From an uncultured Clostridium sp. (GTDB lineage: Bacteria; Bacillota; Clostridia; Clostridiales; Clostridiaceae), in the NCBI GenBank assembly GCA_934746015.1, contig CAKVEW010000008.1:1-64000 (forward strand): 64,000 nt of DNA, given 5' to 3'. The translations under genes were made by a program, and so were the position numbers. Under the pieces are notes generated by a model, which had not been told where the DNA came from, searched no databases, and worked only from the letters and a program-made list of their open reading frames with translations. Shown here in pieces: positions 27,523 to 36,887 of this stretch (positions are counted from its first letter, which is position 1; each line of letters starts with the position of its first letter).

Positions 27523-28845
27523 TTATTTCTTTTTTCTACTATCTAAAACACTTTTCCTACTTTGTTTAAAAGCTTGAGTAATTCTTCTTTTAGCAGGACA
27601 AATGTATGTACAGCTTCCACATTCATAACATTCCATACCATTAATAGCTATAAAGGATTCATTATCTAAACCTTCTATAGTTTCAATTGCTTTTTGAGGT
27701 ATAAGATTGCTTGGACACACTTCCACACATCTTCCACAACGAATACAAGCTGTAGGTTCATTTTCTGCCACTTCATCTTTTAGAAAGCATAAAAGTGCAG
27801 AGGATGTTTTAGTTACTGGTATATCAAGAGTAAATATAGCTGTTCCCATCATAGGTCCTCCTGAAATAATCTTTTCTGGTGTTTCTTTAAAACCTCCAGC
27901 CTCTTCTACAAGTTCAGAATAATTTGTCCCTGTTTTCACTTCAAAGTTTCTAGGATTATTAATAGCATCTCCTGTTACAGTAATTATTTTTCTCATAAGA
28001 GGTGTTGATTCACAAACAGCCATGTAAATAGCCACTACAGTATCAACATTATCCACAACACAACCTGCATCTGCTGGAAGCATTTTTGAATTAATTTTTC
28101 TACCTGTACTAGCAAAAATTACTGCACGTTCTGATCCCTGTGGATATTTAGTCTTAAGAACTTTTATTGAAATATTATTTTCTCCTTCTGTAGCTTTGCG
28201 AAGGATTTTTATAGCCTCTGGTTTATTATCTTCAATTGCAATTATTCCCTTGGCATTTGGAAATAAGTGTAGAATTACCTTAAGTCCCCCAATAATTTTT
28301 TCAGGCATTTCAAGCATAACTCGGTAATCTGAAGTTAAATAGGGTTCACATTCAACTGCATTTACTATTACGTAATCTATTGCATCATCATCTTTTGGCG
28401 TAAGCTTAACATTTGTTGGGAATCCAGCACCTCCTAAACCTACTATGCCTGCTTCTTTAATATAATTTCTTATTTCTTCTTTAGAAAGTTTTGTGTAATC
28501 TCTCTTTTCTCCAACACCTGATATAGTTTTGTACTCGTTGTCATTTTCAATAATAATAGACATAACTTTATTTCCTGAAGCTATAAGTCTAGGCTCAATA
28601 GCTTTTACAACTCCTGATACTGAAGATATGACATTAGCAGAAATAAATCCTGTAGCCTCCCCTATTTTTTGTCCTACTAGAACTTTATCCCCCACTTCAA
28701 CTATTGCTTTTGCTGGTGCTCCTATATGCTGAGACATAGGATATACCAAATTCCCCTTAGGAAGAATCTCCTTTATTGGAGTATTTTTCGATATTTCTTT
28801 GCCATCATTGGGATGAATCCCACCTTTAAATGTACCCAATTTCAT
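27523..28845 (-). CDS. rnfC: Rnf complex NADH-binding subunit RnfC
   Basis: 440 residues. The N-terminus is GGIHP-type (KGGIHPNDGKEIS), the glycine-rich NADH/FMN site is GLGGAGFPTNVKL with NAVECEPYLTSD, and two 4Fe-4S sites are CIRCGRCVEVCPSN and CYECGSCTYICPAK. It is the peripheral subunit that reduces NAD+. The start was moved to 28845, eight bases after AAAGG; the ATG at 28863 has no ribosome binding site. First gene of the operon, behind a recognisable promoter. Confidence 0.95.
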   Translation of the reverse strand: MKLGTFKGGIHPNDGKEISKNTPIKEILPKGNLVYPMSQHIGAPAKAIVEVGDKVLVGQKIGEATGFISANVISSVSGVVKAIEPRLIASGNKVMSIIIENDNEYKTISGVGEKRDYTKLSKEEIRNYIKEAGIVGLGGAGFPTNVKLTPKDDDAIDYVIVNAVECEPYLTSDYRVMLEMPEKIIGGLKVILHLFPNAKGIIAIEDNKPEAIKILRKATEGENNISIKVLKTKYPQGSERAVIFASTGRKINSKMLPADAGCVVDNVDTVVAIYMAVCESTPLMRKIITVTGDAINNPRNFEVKTGTNYSELVEEAGGFKETPEKIISGGPMMGTAIFTLDIPVTKTSSALLCFLKDEVAENEPTACIRCGRCVEVCPSNLIPQKAIETIEGLDNESFIAINGMECYECGSCTYICPAKRRITQAFKQSRKSVLDSRKKK

Positions 28846-28883
28846 AAAATCAACCCTTTGCATTTAAATTTTTTGACAATTTA

Positions 28884-28912
28884 ATTATAGTACTCTATTA
28901 CCAATTAAACAA
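28884..28912 (-). promoter_or_regulatory. promoter of the rnf operon
   Basis: TTGTTT, 17 bases, TATAAT on the minus strand, about 40 bases before the rnfC start. Confidence 0.6.
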
Positions 28913-29047
28913 TTCCACAGGAACATTTTTTTCTTGCTATTACATTTTTTCCTACAATTTATATTGTCTTACATATTTATATTTGTTTAATTTAATATTA
29001 TCCACATACTATTATTTATCGAACAAATGTAATATATCATAATATAA

Positions 29048-29092
29048 AATAAAAAAATCACTTATCTATTCAAAATAGAAAAAGTGATTTAT
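29048..29092 (-). terminator. terminator of the ubi-ABC operon
   Basis: AAATCACTT...AAGTGATTT stem with inner CTATT/ATAG pairing; the minus strand continues with TTTTTTT. It lies just after the ABC permease stop. Confidence 0.75.
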
Positions 29093-29124
29093 AATTTGAA
29101 TTTAAAAATATATTAATTGCTATA

Positions 29125-29868
29125 TTATCTTTTCCATCTACATACTATATCTTCAATAGTATCTATAAGTAGAAATAGTATTAATCCTAATATACTAAGT
29201 ATAAGTATTCCAGAATAAAGATCTATATAGTTAATTCTAGACCATGCATCTTGTATAAAATACCCTACCCCTACACTAGTTCCATATGCTTCAGAGAAAA
29301 ATAATATAGAAAAAGATGTTCCTATAGATAATCTTATATTAGTTAATATATCTGGAAATATTGCAGGTAATGTTACATGGTAAAATAATTCTAACTTATT
29401 TGCTCCTAAACTTAATAGCATATTATAACTTTCTTTGGATACATTAATTACAGAATCTCTTACAGAAACTATAATTTGAAATACCGTAATTAAAACTATC
29501 ATAGTAATTTTAGATCCATCCCCAAGGCCAAATAAAGTCATTACTATTGGTAATAAAGCCATTTTGGGGATTGGATAAGTGAAATATATCAACGGATTTA
29601 ATAATTTATTTATCTTATCAGAATATCCCATTATTAGTCCTATAAAAATTCCTATGATAAATGATATTAATAACCCAATTCCTACTCTATATAAACTTGC
29701 ATATATATGTTTGTAAAAATTATTTATTAATAAATTGGGTAAGTTAGAATATATTTTTTGTGGACCTGGTAATATTCTAGAATTCATTATTAATGAAAAT
29801 ATATACCAAAGTATATTTAATATTATAAAACCTTTAATAAAAGTCCAAGTTTTCTTGAATTTCTTCAT
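29125..29868 (-). CDS. ABC transporter permease (NitT/TauT type)
   Basis: 247 residues, about six membrane segments. The EAA loop that contacts the ATPase is visible (LSLGANKLELFYHVTLPAIFP). It overlaps the ATPase gene by four bases. NitT/TauT importers move small anions or aromatic and thiamin-like compounds. Last gene of an operon that begins with ubiD, ubiA and ubiX, so an aromatic acid or quinone precursor is the inferred substrate. Confidence 0.85.
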   Translation of the reverse strand: MKKFKKTWTFIKGFIILNILWYIFSLIMNSRILPGPQKIYSNLPNLLINNFYKHIYASLYRVGIGLLISFIIGIFIGLIMGYSDKINKLLNPLIYFTYPIPKMALLPIVMTLFGLGDGSKITMIVLITVFQIIVSVRDSVINVSKESYNMLLSLGANKLELFYHVTLPAIFPDILTNIRLSIGTSFSILFFSEAYGTSVGVGYFIQDAWSRINYIDLYSGILILSILGLILFLLIDTIEDIVCRWKR

Positions 29869-30623
29869 TTAGTCCACCCACCTTTTACTAAGGCTTTTAT
29901 ATAAGAAAAATGCTTAGAATAGTCTGGATGATTTTTATACTCCTTATTATTAAATAAAATATTATCTATAACATCTATTATCTGTCCTGGTGTATTAGAT
30001 ATTACTATAATTTTTTTCCCCATGTACAATGCTTCATCTATACTATGAGTTACAAAAAAAGTATTGCTTTTATTTTCATTCCATAAATCTAAAAATAACT
30101 CTTCTGCCTCTTCTCTTATAATTGCATCTAATGCTGAAAATGGTTCATCCATTAACAAAAGATCAGGATTCATCAAAAAACTTCTCACAATAGAAACTCG
30201 TTGTTTTTGACCTCCACTTAGTTCTTTTGGATATCTATGCTTTAAGTCATATATATCTAACCTTTTCATCATTAAATCCATCTTCCTAATAATTTCTTTA
30301 TTATCTAAGTTAGATTTTTTTATTTTTAATGGTAAAATACAATTTTCTTCTACTGTTTTCCATGGCAAAAGTCCAAAGTTTTGAGGAATTAACCCTATAT
30401 TATGAATATGAGGGTTAAGTTTTTCTGAATTTAGAATTACTTCACCCTCATATTCTTTTATTATTCCTGATAATACATTTAATAAAGTTGTTTTTCCACA
30501 ACCTGAAGGCCCTATTATTGCACATATATCTTCAGGCTCTATGTCAATACTTATTGGGCCTAAGGCTTTTACTTTTTCCTTTTTAGATTCATAGAAAACA
30601 GATAAATCTTTTATCTGTATCAT
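29865..30623 (-). CDS. ABC transporter ATP-binding protein (NitT/TauT type)
   Basis: 252 residues. Walker A IGPSGCGKTTLL, Q-loop PQNFGLLPW, signature LSGGQKQRVSIVRSF, Walker B DLLLMDEPFSALD and H-loop FVTHSIDEAL. GGGAG before ATG; 17 bases after the binding-protein gene. It energises the permease next to it. Confidence 0.9.
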   Translation of the reverse strand: MIQIKDLSVFYESKKEKVKALGPISIDIEPEDICAIIGPSGCGKTTLLNVLSGIIKEYEGEVILNSEKLNPHIHNIGLIPQNFGLLPWKTVEENCILPLKIKKSNLDNKEIIRKMDLMMKRLDIYDLKHRYPKELSGGQKQRVSIVRSFLMNPDLLLMDEPFSALDAIIREEAEELFLDLWNENKSNTFFVTHSIDEALYMGKKIIVISNTPGQIIDVIDNILFNNKEYKNHPDYSKHFSYIKALVKGGWTK

Positions 30624-30640
30624 AAAATCTCCCTACAAAC

Positions 30641-31588
30641 CTATTTAATAAAATTATCAACTATTACATCTTCAGCTTTTAAATCTTTACTTATTATCCC
30701 ATTATCTTTTGACCAATCAAATACTGATTGAACCTTATCTGCAACTGGTAAATAATTTGTATTAAGTTCTGGTAATATTATGTTACCTTTCGTATCTTCT
30801 GAATATCCTACTGTTTTTATAACTATATCTTCATATTCTTTTAGGTCAGTATTTTTCATGTATTCTACAGCCTTGTTATAGCCTGAAAAGAAAGCTTTTA
30901 TAGCCTCTTCATTATTATCTATTTGATCTTGTAAGAAACCTATTGCCGATATCATTATATCTGCATTATCTATAGTAGCTAATCCCTTACCACCATCAGC
31001 TATTGCTGTATCATTAAATGGAGCTGGAAGTATAGCTGCATCTACTTGTTTATTTCTAAGAGCTTCTAATCTTGCTGGCATTGCTGGTATAGCAATCTTT
31101 TCTATATCACTTGAATTTATTCCATTTTCTTCAGCTATATAGTCTGATAAGTAATCTATCATAGTATTTTCTGATATAGCCATTTTCTTACCCTTTAGAT
31201 CTTCTAGCTTTTCTATTCCTGAATCTTTACCTACTACTAGAGTCCAAGCACCATTTGTTGCTCCTGTAATCTTCATATCAATTCCTGAATTTTGATAGAT
31301 AGAAATAGCAATTTCGTCAGCAATTACTCCATCTAATTCTCCGGCTTGAAGTGCAGCATCTCTGTCCTTAGCTGCTGTAAATAATTGAAAATCTAATTCT
31401 AATCCTTCTTCTTCAAAGTAACCTTTTTCATTAGCAATTACTATTGGTACAATATCTATTGAGCTCATTGCACCAAATCTTAATTTCTTTGTTTCTTTTA
31501 CTTCTTCTGTTTGAGTCTTAGTGCATCCTGCCATTGTTCCTACCATAGCTAATGCCATAAATGTTGTAAGTAATCTTTTAAACTTCAT
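30641..31588 (-). CDS. ABC substrate-binding lipoprotein, NMT1/ThiY-like
   Basis: 315 residues. The lipoprotein signal MKFKRLLTTFMALAMVGTMAGC places the lipid-modified Cys at 22. The mature part has the NMT1 pattern: KLRFGAMSSIDIVPIVIANEKGYFEEEG, VIADEIAISIYQNSG, DLKGKKMAIS and DAAILPAPFNDTAIADG. The fold is shared with thiamin-precursor, nitrate and sulfonate binding proteins and with MqnA/MqnD. Its start overlaps the end of ubiX by 11 bases, which ties it to the ubi genes. The substrate is inferred only. Confidence 0.85.
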   Translation of the reverse strand: MKFKRLLTTFMALAMVGTMAGCTKTQTEEVKETKKLRFGAMSSIDIVPIVIANEKGYFEEEGLELDFQLFTAAKDRDAALQAGELDGVIADEIAISIYQNSGIDMKITGATNGAWTLVVGKDSGIEKLEDLKGKKMAISENTMIDYLSDYIAEENGINSSDIEKIAIPAMPARLEALRNKQVDAAILPAPFNDTAIADGGKGLATIDNADIMISAIGFLQDQIDNNEEAIKAFFSGYNKAVEYMKNTDLKEYEDIVIKTVGYSEDTKGNIILPELNTNYLPVADKVQSVFDWSKDNGIISKDLKAEDVIVDNFIK

Positions 31589-32168
31589 AATTTGTATCCT
31601 TCCACTTCTTAAATAAACTATTTTCTATATTTAAATAATCTAATATTTTACCAATTAAGAAATCTACTATTTCATCAATACTTGATGGATGATGATAAAA
31701 GCCTGGCATAGCAGGAATTATTCCTACACCCATTTTAGATAATCTGCACATATTTTCTAAATGTATTGTATTTAGAGGTGTTTCTCTAGGTACTATAATT
31801 AGCTTTCTTCCTTCTTTTAGAGCCACATCTGCTGCTCTACATAGTAAATTTTTAGACAAGCCATTACTTATTTCAGCTAAGGTTCCCATTGAACAAGGTA
31901 ATATTATTACTGCATCATATTTATTCGAACCACTAGCTACTCCAGAAAACATATTGTTATTATCTTCGAGTTTTATATTACTATAATTTGAACTTAGTTC
32001 ATCTATCCATGTTTTCAAATTAATTCCTAGCTCATATCCAAATACTTGTCTCCCTTTTTCTGTTGCTACTACATTTATTTGAATACCCTCTTCAACTAAT
32101 ACTTCTATTAATCTTTTAGCATATATACTACCACTTGCTCCTGTAATCCCAACTACTATTTTTTTCAT
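31578..32168 (-). CDS. ubiX: UbiX-type flavin prenyltransferase
   Basis: 196 residues, flavoprotein fold: VVGITGASGSIYAKRL, VILPCSMGTLAEISNG, LLCRAADVALKEGRKL and VPRETPLNTIHLENM. It joins dimethylallyl phosphate to FMN to make prenylated FMN, the cofactor of UbiD decarboxylases. AAGGAGG before ATG. Its partner UbiD is two genes upstream in the same operon. Confidence 0.94.
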   Translation of the reverse strand: MKKIVVGITGASGSIYAKRLIEVLVEEGIQINVVATEKGRQVFGYELGINLKTWIDELSSNYSNIKLEDNNNMFSGVASGSNKYDAVIILPCSMGTLAEISNGLSKNLLCRAADVALKEGRKLIIVPRETPLNTIHLENMCRLSKMGVGIIPAMPGFYHHPSSIDEIVDFLIGKILDYLNIENSLFKKWKDTNYEV

Positions 32169-32178
32169 CTCTACCTCC

Positions 32179-33048
32179 TTATAATAAACAATCTATAACT
32201 CCAGTAACTAAAAAAACTATACTTATAACTTGATTTATACTATAGGATGCTACTTTTACATTTTTTAAATTATTAGGACTAACTAGTTTGTGCTGTATTA
32301 CAAATAATACTGCTATTATAGCTAAACCTATATAGTATATTGCCCCTAGCACTGGAGTTAATAATCCAACTAAAAATAAACAAATTAGTGCAATTATATG
32401 GAATCCCCTTGATATAAGTAATGCATTTTTTACTCCAAATTTAGCAGGTATTGAGTGTATACCATTTGCAGTGTCAAACTCATAGTCTTGAGCTCCATAA
32501 ATTATATCAAAGCCAGCTACCCATAAAGTATTAGCCGCTCCCATTACTAATGGTAATAAACTTATTTTACCTGTAACAGCTAACCAAGCTCCTACTGGGG
32601 CTGCTGCTGAAGTTATTCCTAAAACTATATGACATGCCCAGGTAAATCTTTTAGTATAAGAATATATAATCATTAAAAATAATGCTATTGGCGAAAGTAT
32701 TAAACATATAGTATTAAGTTTCCATGCTGCAAATACCATAACTGCAAAACATATTACTACAAATATTAATATTTCTTTCTTATTCATTAATCCTTGTGGT
32801 ATTTGTCTAGTAGCCGTCCTTGGATTTTTTGCATCTATTTCTGCATCTATAACTCTGTTTAAGGCATTTGCTCCTGTTCTAGCTCCTAAAAATGCAATCA
32901 ATATCCAAAATATAGTTGAAAAATCCAATTTGTTATTTCCTGCTATTAGCATAGATATTAATGCAAATGATAATGAAAAAATAGTATGTGAGAACATTAC
33001 TAAAGTTCCGTAATCTAAAATTTTATTTTTTATCTTACTTAATTCCAT
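32179..33048 (-). CDS. ubiA: UbiA-family aromatic prenyltransferase
   Basis: 289 residues, eight or nine membrane helices. The first Asp-rich motif is NRVIDAEIDAKNPRT and the second DIIYGAQDYEFDTANG, for Mg-diphosphate binding. It attaches an isoprenoid tail to an aromatic acid in the membrane. Start ATG 33048 is preferred because AAGGTGG is two bases from the ATG at 33054 but eight from this one. The end of ubiD overlaps the start. Between UbiD and UbiX it suggests prenylation followed by decarboxylation, as in quinone synthesis (MqnP-like). Confidence 0.88.
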   Translation of the reverse strand: MELSKIKNKILDYGTLVMFSHTIFSLSFALISMLIAGNNKLDFSTIFWILIAFLGARTGANALNRVIDAEIDAKNPRTATRQIPQGLMNKKEILIFVVICFAVMVFAAWKLNTICLILSPIALFLMIIYSYTKRFTWACHIVLGITSAAAPVGAWLAVTGKISLLPLVMGAANTLWVAGFDIIYGAQDYEFDTANGIHSIPAKFGVKNALLISRGFHIIALICLFLVGLLTPVLGAIYYIGLAIIAVLFVIQHKLVSPNNLKNVKVASYSINQVISIVFLVTGVIDCLL

Positions 33049-34864
33049 ATTCATTCCACCTTCTATCTACATAATCTTTCATTTCTTCTGTCATTTCTAT
33101 ATCCTTTGGCCATTCTCTAGTATGTCCTTCGCTTGGTAATTTTCTAGTTGCATCTATTCCTACTCTGCTATCATTTGATATTACTAAATCTCTCTTAGCA
33201 TCAATATTATTAAATACCTTCCAAGCTACAATAGATAAATTTTTAGGATTTACTTCTTTATCAACTACTATAACCATTTTAGTATACATAGTTTTTTCCA
33301 TTTCCCATACAGAGTTCATTATCTCCCTTGCATGGCCTGGATATTTTTTATCTATTGATACAATTACGCAACTATTAAAAACTTCTTCTAATGGAAAGTT
33401 TATGTCAATTATATCTTCTTTATTTCTAAATTCTTGCCAATTTTTATCTGATTGTTCCTTTATTTCATTTGTAATTTCTACATCCTTTTGACCTTCTCTA
33501 TCCTGAACTTCAATTGGCCATTTTTTAGTTGCATCTATTCCTACTCTGCTACCATATAAAGGTGTATTAGAAGCATGATCTAAAGCATCTAGTGGGCCTT
33601 CTGCTATTACTATATCCCTCTTGGCATCCATATTATTAAATACATTTAAAGCTACAGCCTCTGCATCTTGTGGATCTATGTCTTTATCTACAACTATAAC
33701 CATTTTAGTGTACATCATTTGTCCCATTCCCCAAACAGAATTCATAATCTTATTTGCATGGCCTGGATATTTTTTATCTATTGATATAATTACACAGCTA
33801 TGAAAAACTCCTTCTAATGGGAAGTTTATATCTATTATTTCTGGATTCATCATCTTAAGTAATGGTAAGAAAATTCTTTCAGTTGCTTTACCCATATAAC
33901 AGTCTTCCATTGGTGGTTTGCCTACTATTGTTGTTGGATATACTGGATTTTTCTTATGAGTTATGCAAGTTACATGAAAAACTGGATAATCATCAGCTAA
34001 TGAATAATATCCTGTATGATCTCCAAATGGACCTTCTAATCTTAACTCCTCATTTACATCAACATATCCTTCTATAACAAATTCCGCATCTGCTGGTACA
34101 TAAATATCATTTGTTATTGATTTAACCATGTTTATTGGAGCTTTTCTTAAGAAGCCTGCAAACATCATTTCATCTATCATTTTAGGTAGTGGAGCTGTTG
34201 CTGCATATGTAATAGCTGGATCACAGCCAAGTGCTACTGATATAGGCATTCTCCCACCTAATTTTTTATACTGTTCGTAAATTTCTCTACCATCTTTATG
34301 CCAATGCCAATGCATACCTGTAGTATTTTTATCGTAAACTTGCATTCTATACATACCCATGTTTTGTATTCCTGTATCTGGATCTTTCGTAATAACTAAA
34401 GGTAATGTTATAAACTTGCCTCCATCCTCAGGCCAGCACTTAAGCACAGGTAACTCATTTAAATCTGGATCATGATTTATAACTTCTTGGCAAGCTCCCT
34501 TTACTGGTAGTTTTATTGGCAAAACACCTACCATTCTACTTAATCTTGGTAGAGATTTAACTGCATTCATTATCCCCATATAATTACTCATATCAATAAG
34601 TTCTTCAATAACATTTCCCATGTCATTTATATTTTTAACTCCTAATGCCATTCCCATTCTTTCATATGTACCCATAGCATTTATAAGTACTGGATATTTA
34701 GAACCTTTAACATTTTCAAATAATAATGCTTTCCCATAACTTTTAGATACTCTGTCTGTTATTTCAGTTATTTCTAAATCTGGATCTACTTCAACTTTTA
34801 TTCTATCTAATTCGCCTTTTTTATCTAACTCTTTTATAAATGCTTGTAAATCTTTAAAAGACAT
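33035..34864 (-). CDS. ubiD: UbiD-family decarboxylase with duplicated C-terminal segment
   Basis: 609 residues. The prFMN-dependent core is clear: GALLFENVKG-like KALLFENVKGSKYPVL, HWHWHKDGREIYEQY, the acid residues in LRLEGPFGDHTGYYS, KPPMEDCYMGKATERIFLPLL and EGPLDALDHASNTPLYGSRVGIDATKK. The region 343-481 is repeated at 484-608: both copies have IIDINFPLEnVFnSCVI, SIDKKYPGHA and MYTKMVIVVDK, then VFNN-DAKRD and SRVGIDAT. The second copy lacks the EGPLDALDHAS part. This makes the protein about 110-120 residues longer than E. coli UbiD. AGGAGG before ATG. It heads the ubiD-ubiA-ubiX-ABC operon; its substrate is probably a prenylated hydroxy-aryl acid. Confidence 0.92.
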   Translation of the reverse strand: MSFKDLQAFIKELDKKGELDRIKVEVDPDLEITEITDRVSKSYGKALLFENVKGSKYPVLINAMGTYERMGMALGVKNINDMGNVIEELIDMSNYMGIMNAVKSLPRLSRMVGVLPIKLPVKGACQEVINHDPDLNELPVLKCWPEDGGKFITLPLVITKDPDTGIQNMGMYRMQVYDKNTTGMHWHWHKDGREIYEQYKKLGGRMPISVALGCDPAITYAATAPLPKMIDEMMFAGFLRKAPINMVKSITNDIYVPADAEFVIEGYVDVNEELRLEGPFGDHTGYYSLADDYPVFHVTCITHKKNPVYPTTIVGKPPMEDCYMGKATERIFLPLLKMMNPEIIDINFPLEGVFHSCVIISIDKKYPGHANKIMNSVWGMGQMMYTKMVIVVDKDIDPQDAEAVALNVFNNMDAKRDIVIAEGPLDALDHASNTPLYGSRVGIDATKKWPIEVQDREGQKDVEITNEIKEQSDKNWQEFRNKEDIIDINFPLEEVFNSCVIVSIDKKYPGHAREIMNSVWEMEKTMYTKMVIVVDKEVNPKNLSIVAWKVFNNIDAKRDLVISNDSRVGIDATRKLPSEGHTREWPKDIEMTEEMKDYVDRRWNEYGIK

Positions 34865-34962
34865 AATTACCTCCTAAATTTAACCTTATTGATTTAAGCT
34901 CTATATTGTTTTTATATAAATGTTATAATGTTGTATATAATTAATCCTACAGGAGGACTAAA

Positions 34963-35331
34963 ATGCTAACCTTAACTAAAAAGTTTAAAACTTACAATAT
35001 TAATTGTACTGCACTGAAAATGGGTAATGACTGGAACATAAGCATATACGGTGGTGATATTCCTCATATAGGTGCTATTGCACTTGGAATACCTAGACCT
35101 AGCCTTGAAAATAAAAATAAAATAAGTTCTTCAGTATCTGTTTTAACAATAACTGGACACAAAGAGGATATTATTGTTCAAAAGATAGCTAAAATATTAT
35201 CAAGTACTCTTAACAATACAGTAGTTGTAAGTTGTGGAATACATATTAACGATATCTCTTTTGACGATATACAAAATCTAAATTTAGTTATCGACAATTT
35301 AGTTAATGAATTAATTTCTAAAATCTCATAA
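34963..35331 (+). CDS. lpdD: LpdD-like prenylated-flavin chaperone/decarboxylase accessory protein
   Basis: 122 residues. It shows YGGDIPHIGAIALGIPRPSL, TITGHKEDIIVQKIAKIL and VVVSCGIHINDIS, the pattern I associate with LpdD, the small third subunit or chaperone of gallate/hydroxyaryl decarboxylases that work with UbiX (LpdB) and UbiD (LpdC). CAGGAGG before ATG, with TATAAT-like boxes upstream. It is divergent from ubiD with 98 bases between starts, so the two are probably co-regulated. The assignment rests on remembered family motifs. Confidence 0.75.
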   Translation: MLTLTKKFKTYNINCTALKMGNDWNISIYGGDIPHIGAIALGIPRPSLENKNKISSSVSVLTITGHKEDIIVQKIAKILSSTLNNTVVVSCGIHINDISFDDIQNLNLVIDNLVNELISKIS

Positions 35332-35336
35332 CTTAA

Positions 35337-35378
35337 AAGTGTAGTATTTAAAACTTGTGTAATCTAAATGCTACACTT
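35337..35378 (+). terminator. terminator after lpdD
   Basis: AAGTGTAG-ATTTA paired with TAAAT-CTACACTT, one mismatched base on each side; the T tract is weak. Confidence 0.5.
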
Positions 35379-35477
35379 AGTATAATTTAATACCAATTAA
35401 TTATATTACTCAGTTACTAATTTAACAATTAAATATGAATACTTTTTTACTATAATTATATTTATTTCTATAATAAT

Positions 35478-35502
35478 TAAAAGAAGCTGTATTAACAGCT
35501 CC
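35478..35502 (-). terminator. terminator of the M20 amidohydrolase gene
   Basis: On the minus strand AGCTGT-TAAT-ACAGCT is followed by TTCTTTTAATT, about 20 bases after the stop codon. Confidence 0.65.
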
Positions 35503-35523
35503 TTAATTTACTATATAATAATC

Positions 35524-36666
35524 CTATGATAATATCTTAATTGCCAAATTAGAAAAATATTTAGCTGCAATAATTAATGCAGCTTCATTTAGGTTGTAAG
35601 ATGGATGGTGCCATTCCTTACTTCCTCCAACTCCCATCCAAATAAAAAATCCTGGAATTTTAGTTTGATATAAAGCAAAGTCCTCACCGCCAGTACTTTG
35701 TTTTCCTTCTAATACTGTATATCCTAATTCTGTGGCAGCTTCAGTCACTGCTTTGGTTAACTTTTCATCATTATAAACCCCAGGCAAGTATGGATACCAT
35801 CTAAAATCTATTTTTGCCCCAAAGGCTGATGCAATTCCTTCAATATTTTTCTTAATTAAATCAGGAATATTATTTCTGACATCCTCTTGAAAAGTTCTTA
35901 CTGTGCCTTCTAGATGAGCTTTTTCAGGTATTACATTCCAAGTGTTACCTGATTGAAATCGAGTTATACTAATGACTGTATTACTAAATGGACTTAAATT
36001 TCTGCTTATAACTGTTTGTAATCCAGAAACAATTTCACTAGCTGCTATAATTGGATCTATAGATTTTTCTGGGATTCCTGCATGTCCACCTATTCCAATA
36101 ACATCAATTTCAAATCTATCTACACTTGCCATAAGTGAACCTGCTTTTATGCCTATTGTTCCTACAGGAAGATCTGGTTTATTATGCATTCCAAATATAG
36201 ATTTTACATCCTTTAGTGCCCCAGATTTTATAATTATATCTGCACCCTTTGCATTTTCTTCTGCTGGTTGAAATATAATTCTTATCTTTCCATGTAATTG
36301 TTCTTTATATTTGTTTATAAGAATAGCTGCTCCTAAAATTGCCGAAGTATGAAAGTCATGGCCACATGCATGCATTATTCCATAATTTTTAGAAGAAAAA
36401 TCTAATCCTGTTTCCTCTATAATTGGAAGTGCATCAATATCAGCTCTTAAAGCAATAATTGGTCCTTCATAATCTCCTTCTATTTCAGCAACAACTCCAA
36501 CACTTAAAGGTAAATCTAATATTTTTATATTTTCTTCTTTTAGCCAATTAATAATACGATTAGTAGTTTCATATTCTTTCATAGATAATTCAGGATTTTC
36601 ATGTAACTCCCGTCTATATTTAATTAGTTTATCACTTAATTTTTTTTCATTTATTGATGATAGCAT
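35524..36666 (-). CDS. M20 family amidohydrolase (N-acyl amino acid/hippurate hydrolase type)
   Basis: 380 residues, M20D metallopeptidase fold. Metal ligands in IMHACGHDFHTSA, the catalytic Glu in QPAEENAKGA, STGGEDFALY and a C-terminal His in WHHPSYNLNE. It removes acyl groups from N-acyl amino acids or related amides in the cytoplasm. The start ATG at 36666 follows AGAGGAG by nine bases; the TTG at 36696 is less likely. Monocistronic, with terminators on both sides. Confidence 0.88.
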   Translation of the reverse strand: MLSSINEKKLSDKLIKYRRELHENPELSMKEYETTNRIINWLKEENIKILDLPLSVGVVAEIEGDYEGPIIALRADIDALPIIEETGLDFSSKNYGIMHACGHDFHTSAILGAAILINKYKEQLHGKIRIIFQPAEENAKGADIIIKSGALKDVKSIFGMHNKPDLPVGTIGIKAGSLMASVDRFEIDVIGIGGHAGIPEKSIDPIIAASEIVSGLQTVISRNLSPFSNTVISITRFQSGNTWNVIPEKAHLEGTVRTFQEDVRNNIPDLIKKNIEGIASAFGAKIDFRWYPYLPGVYNDEKLTKAVTEAATELGYTVLEGKQSTGGEDFALYQTKIPGFFIWMGVGGSKEWHHPSYNLNEAALIIAAKYFSNLAIKILS

Positions 36667-36813
36667 CTTGTCTATCTCCTCTCTTGTATAAGACAATTAC
36701 CTTTATACTTATTACTAGATTAGTTTTTAATGAATTTAACATCATATCTAGTATTTATTACTTTATAATATTCTACTCTTCTATAAAAATTACTATAAAA
36801 AACAAAGAAAAAA

Positions 36814-36870
36814 ATAGAGTTGTAACTCCTTTCATCCTACAAAGATTGTAGTCAATAGTTACAACTCTAT
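36814..36870 (-). terminator. terminator of the MFS transporter gene
   Basis: 14-bp perfect arms ATAGAGTTGTAACT/AGTTACAACTCTAT with an inner CTACAA/TTGTAG hairpin; TTTTTTTC follows on the minus strand. Confidence 0.8.
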
Positions 36871-36887
36871 TTATATTCTTTATATTA

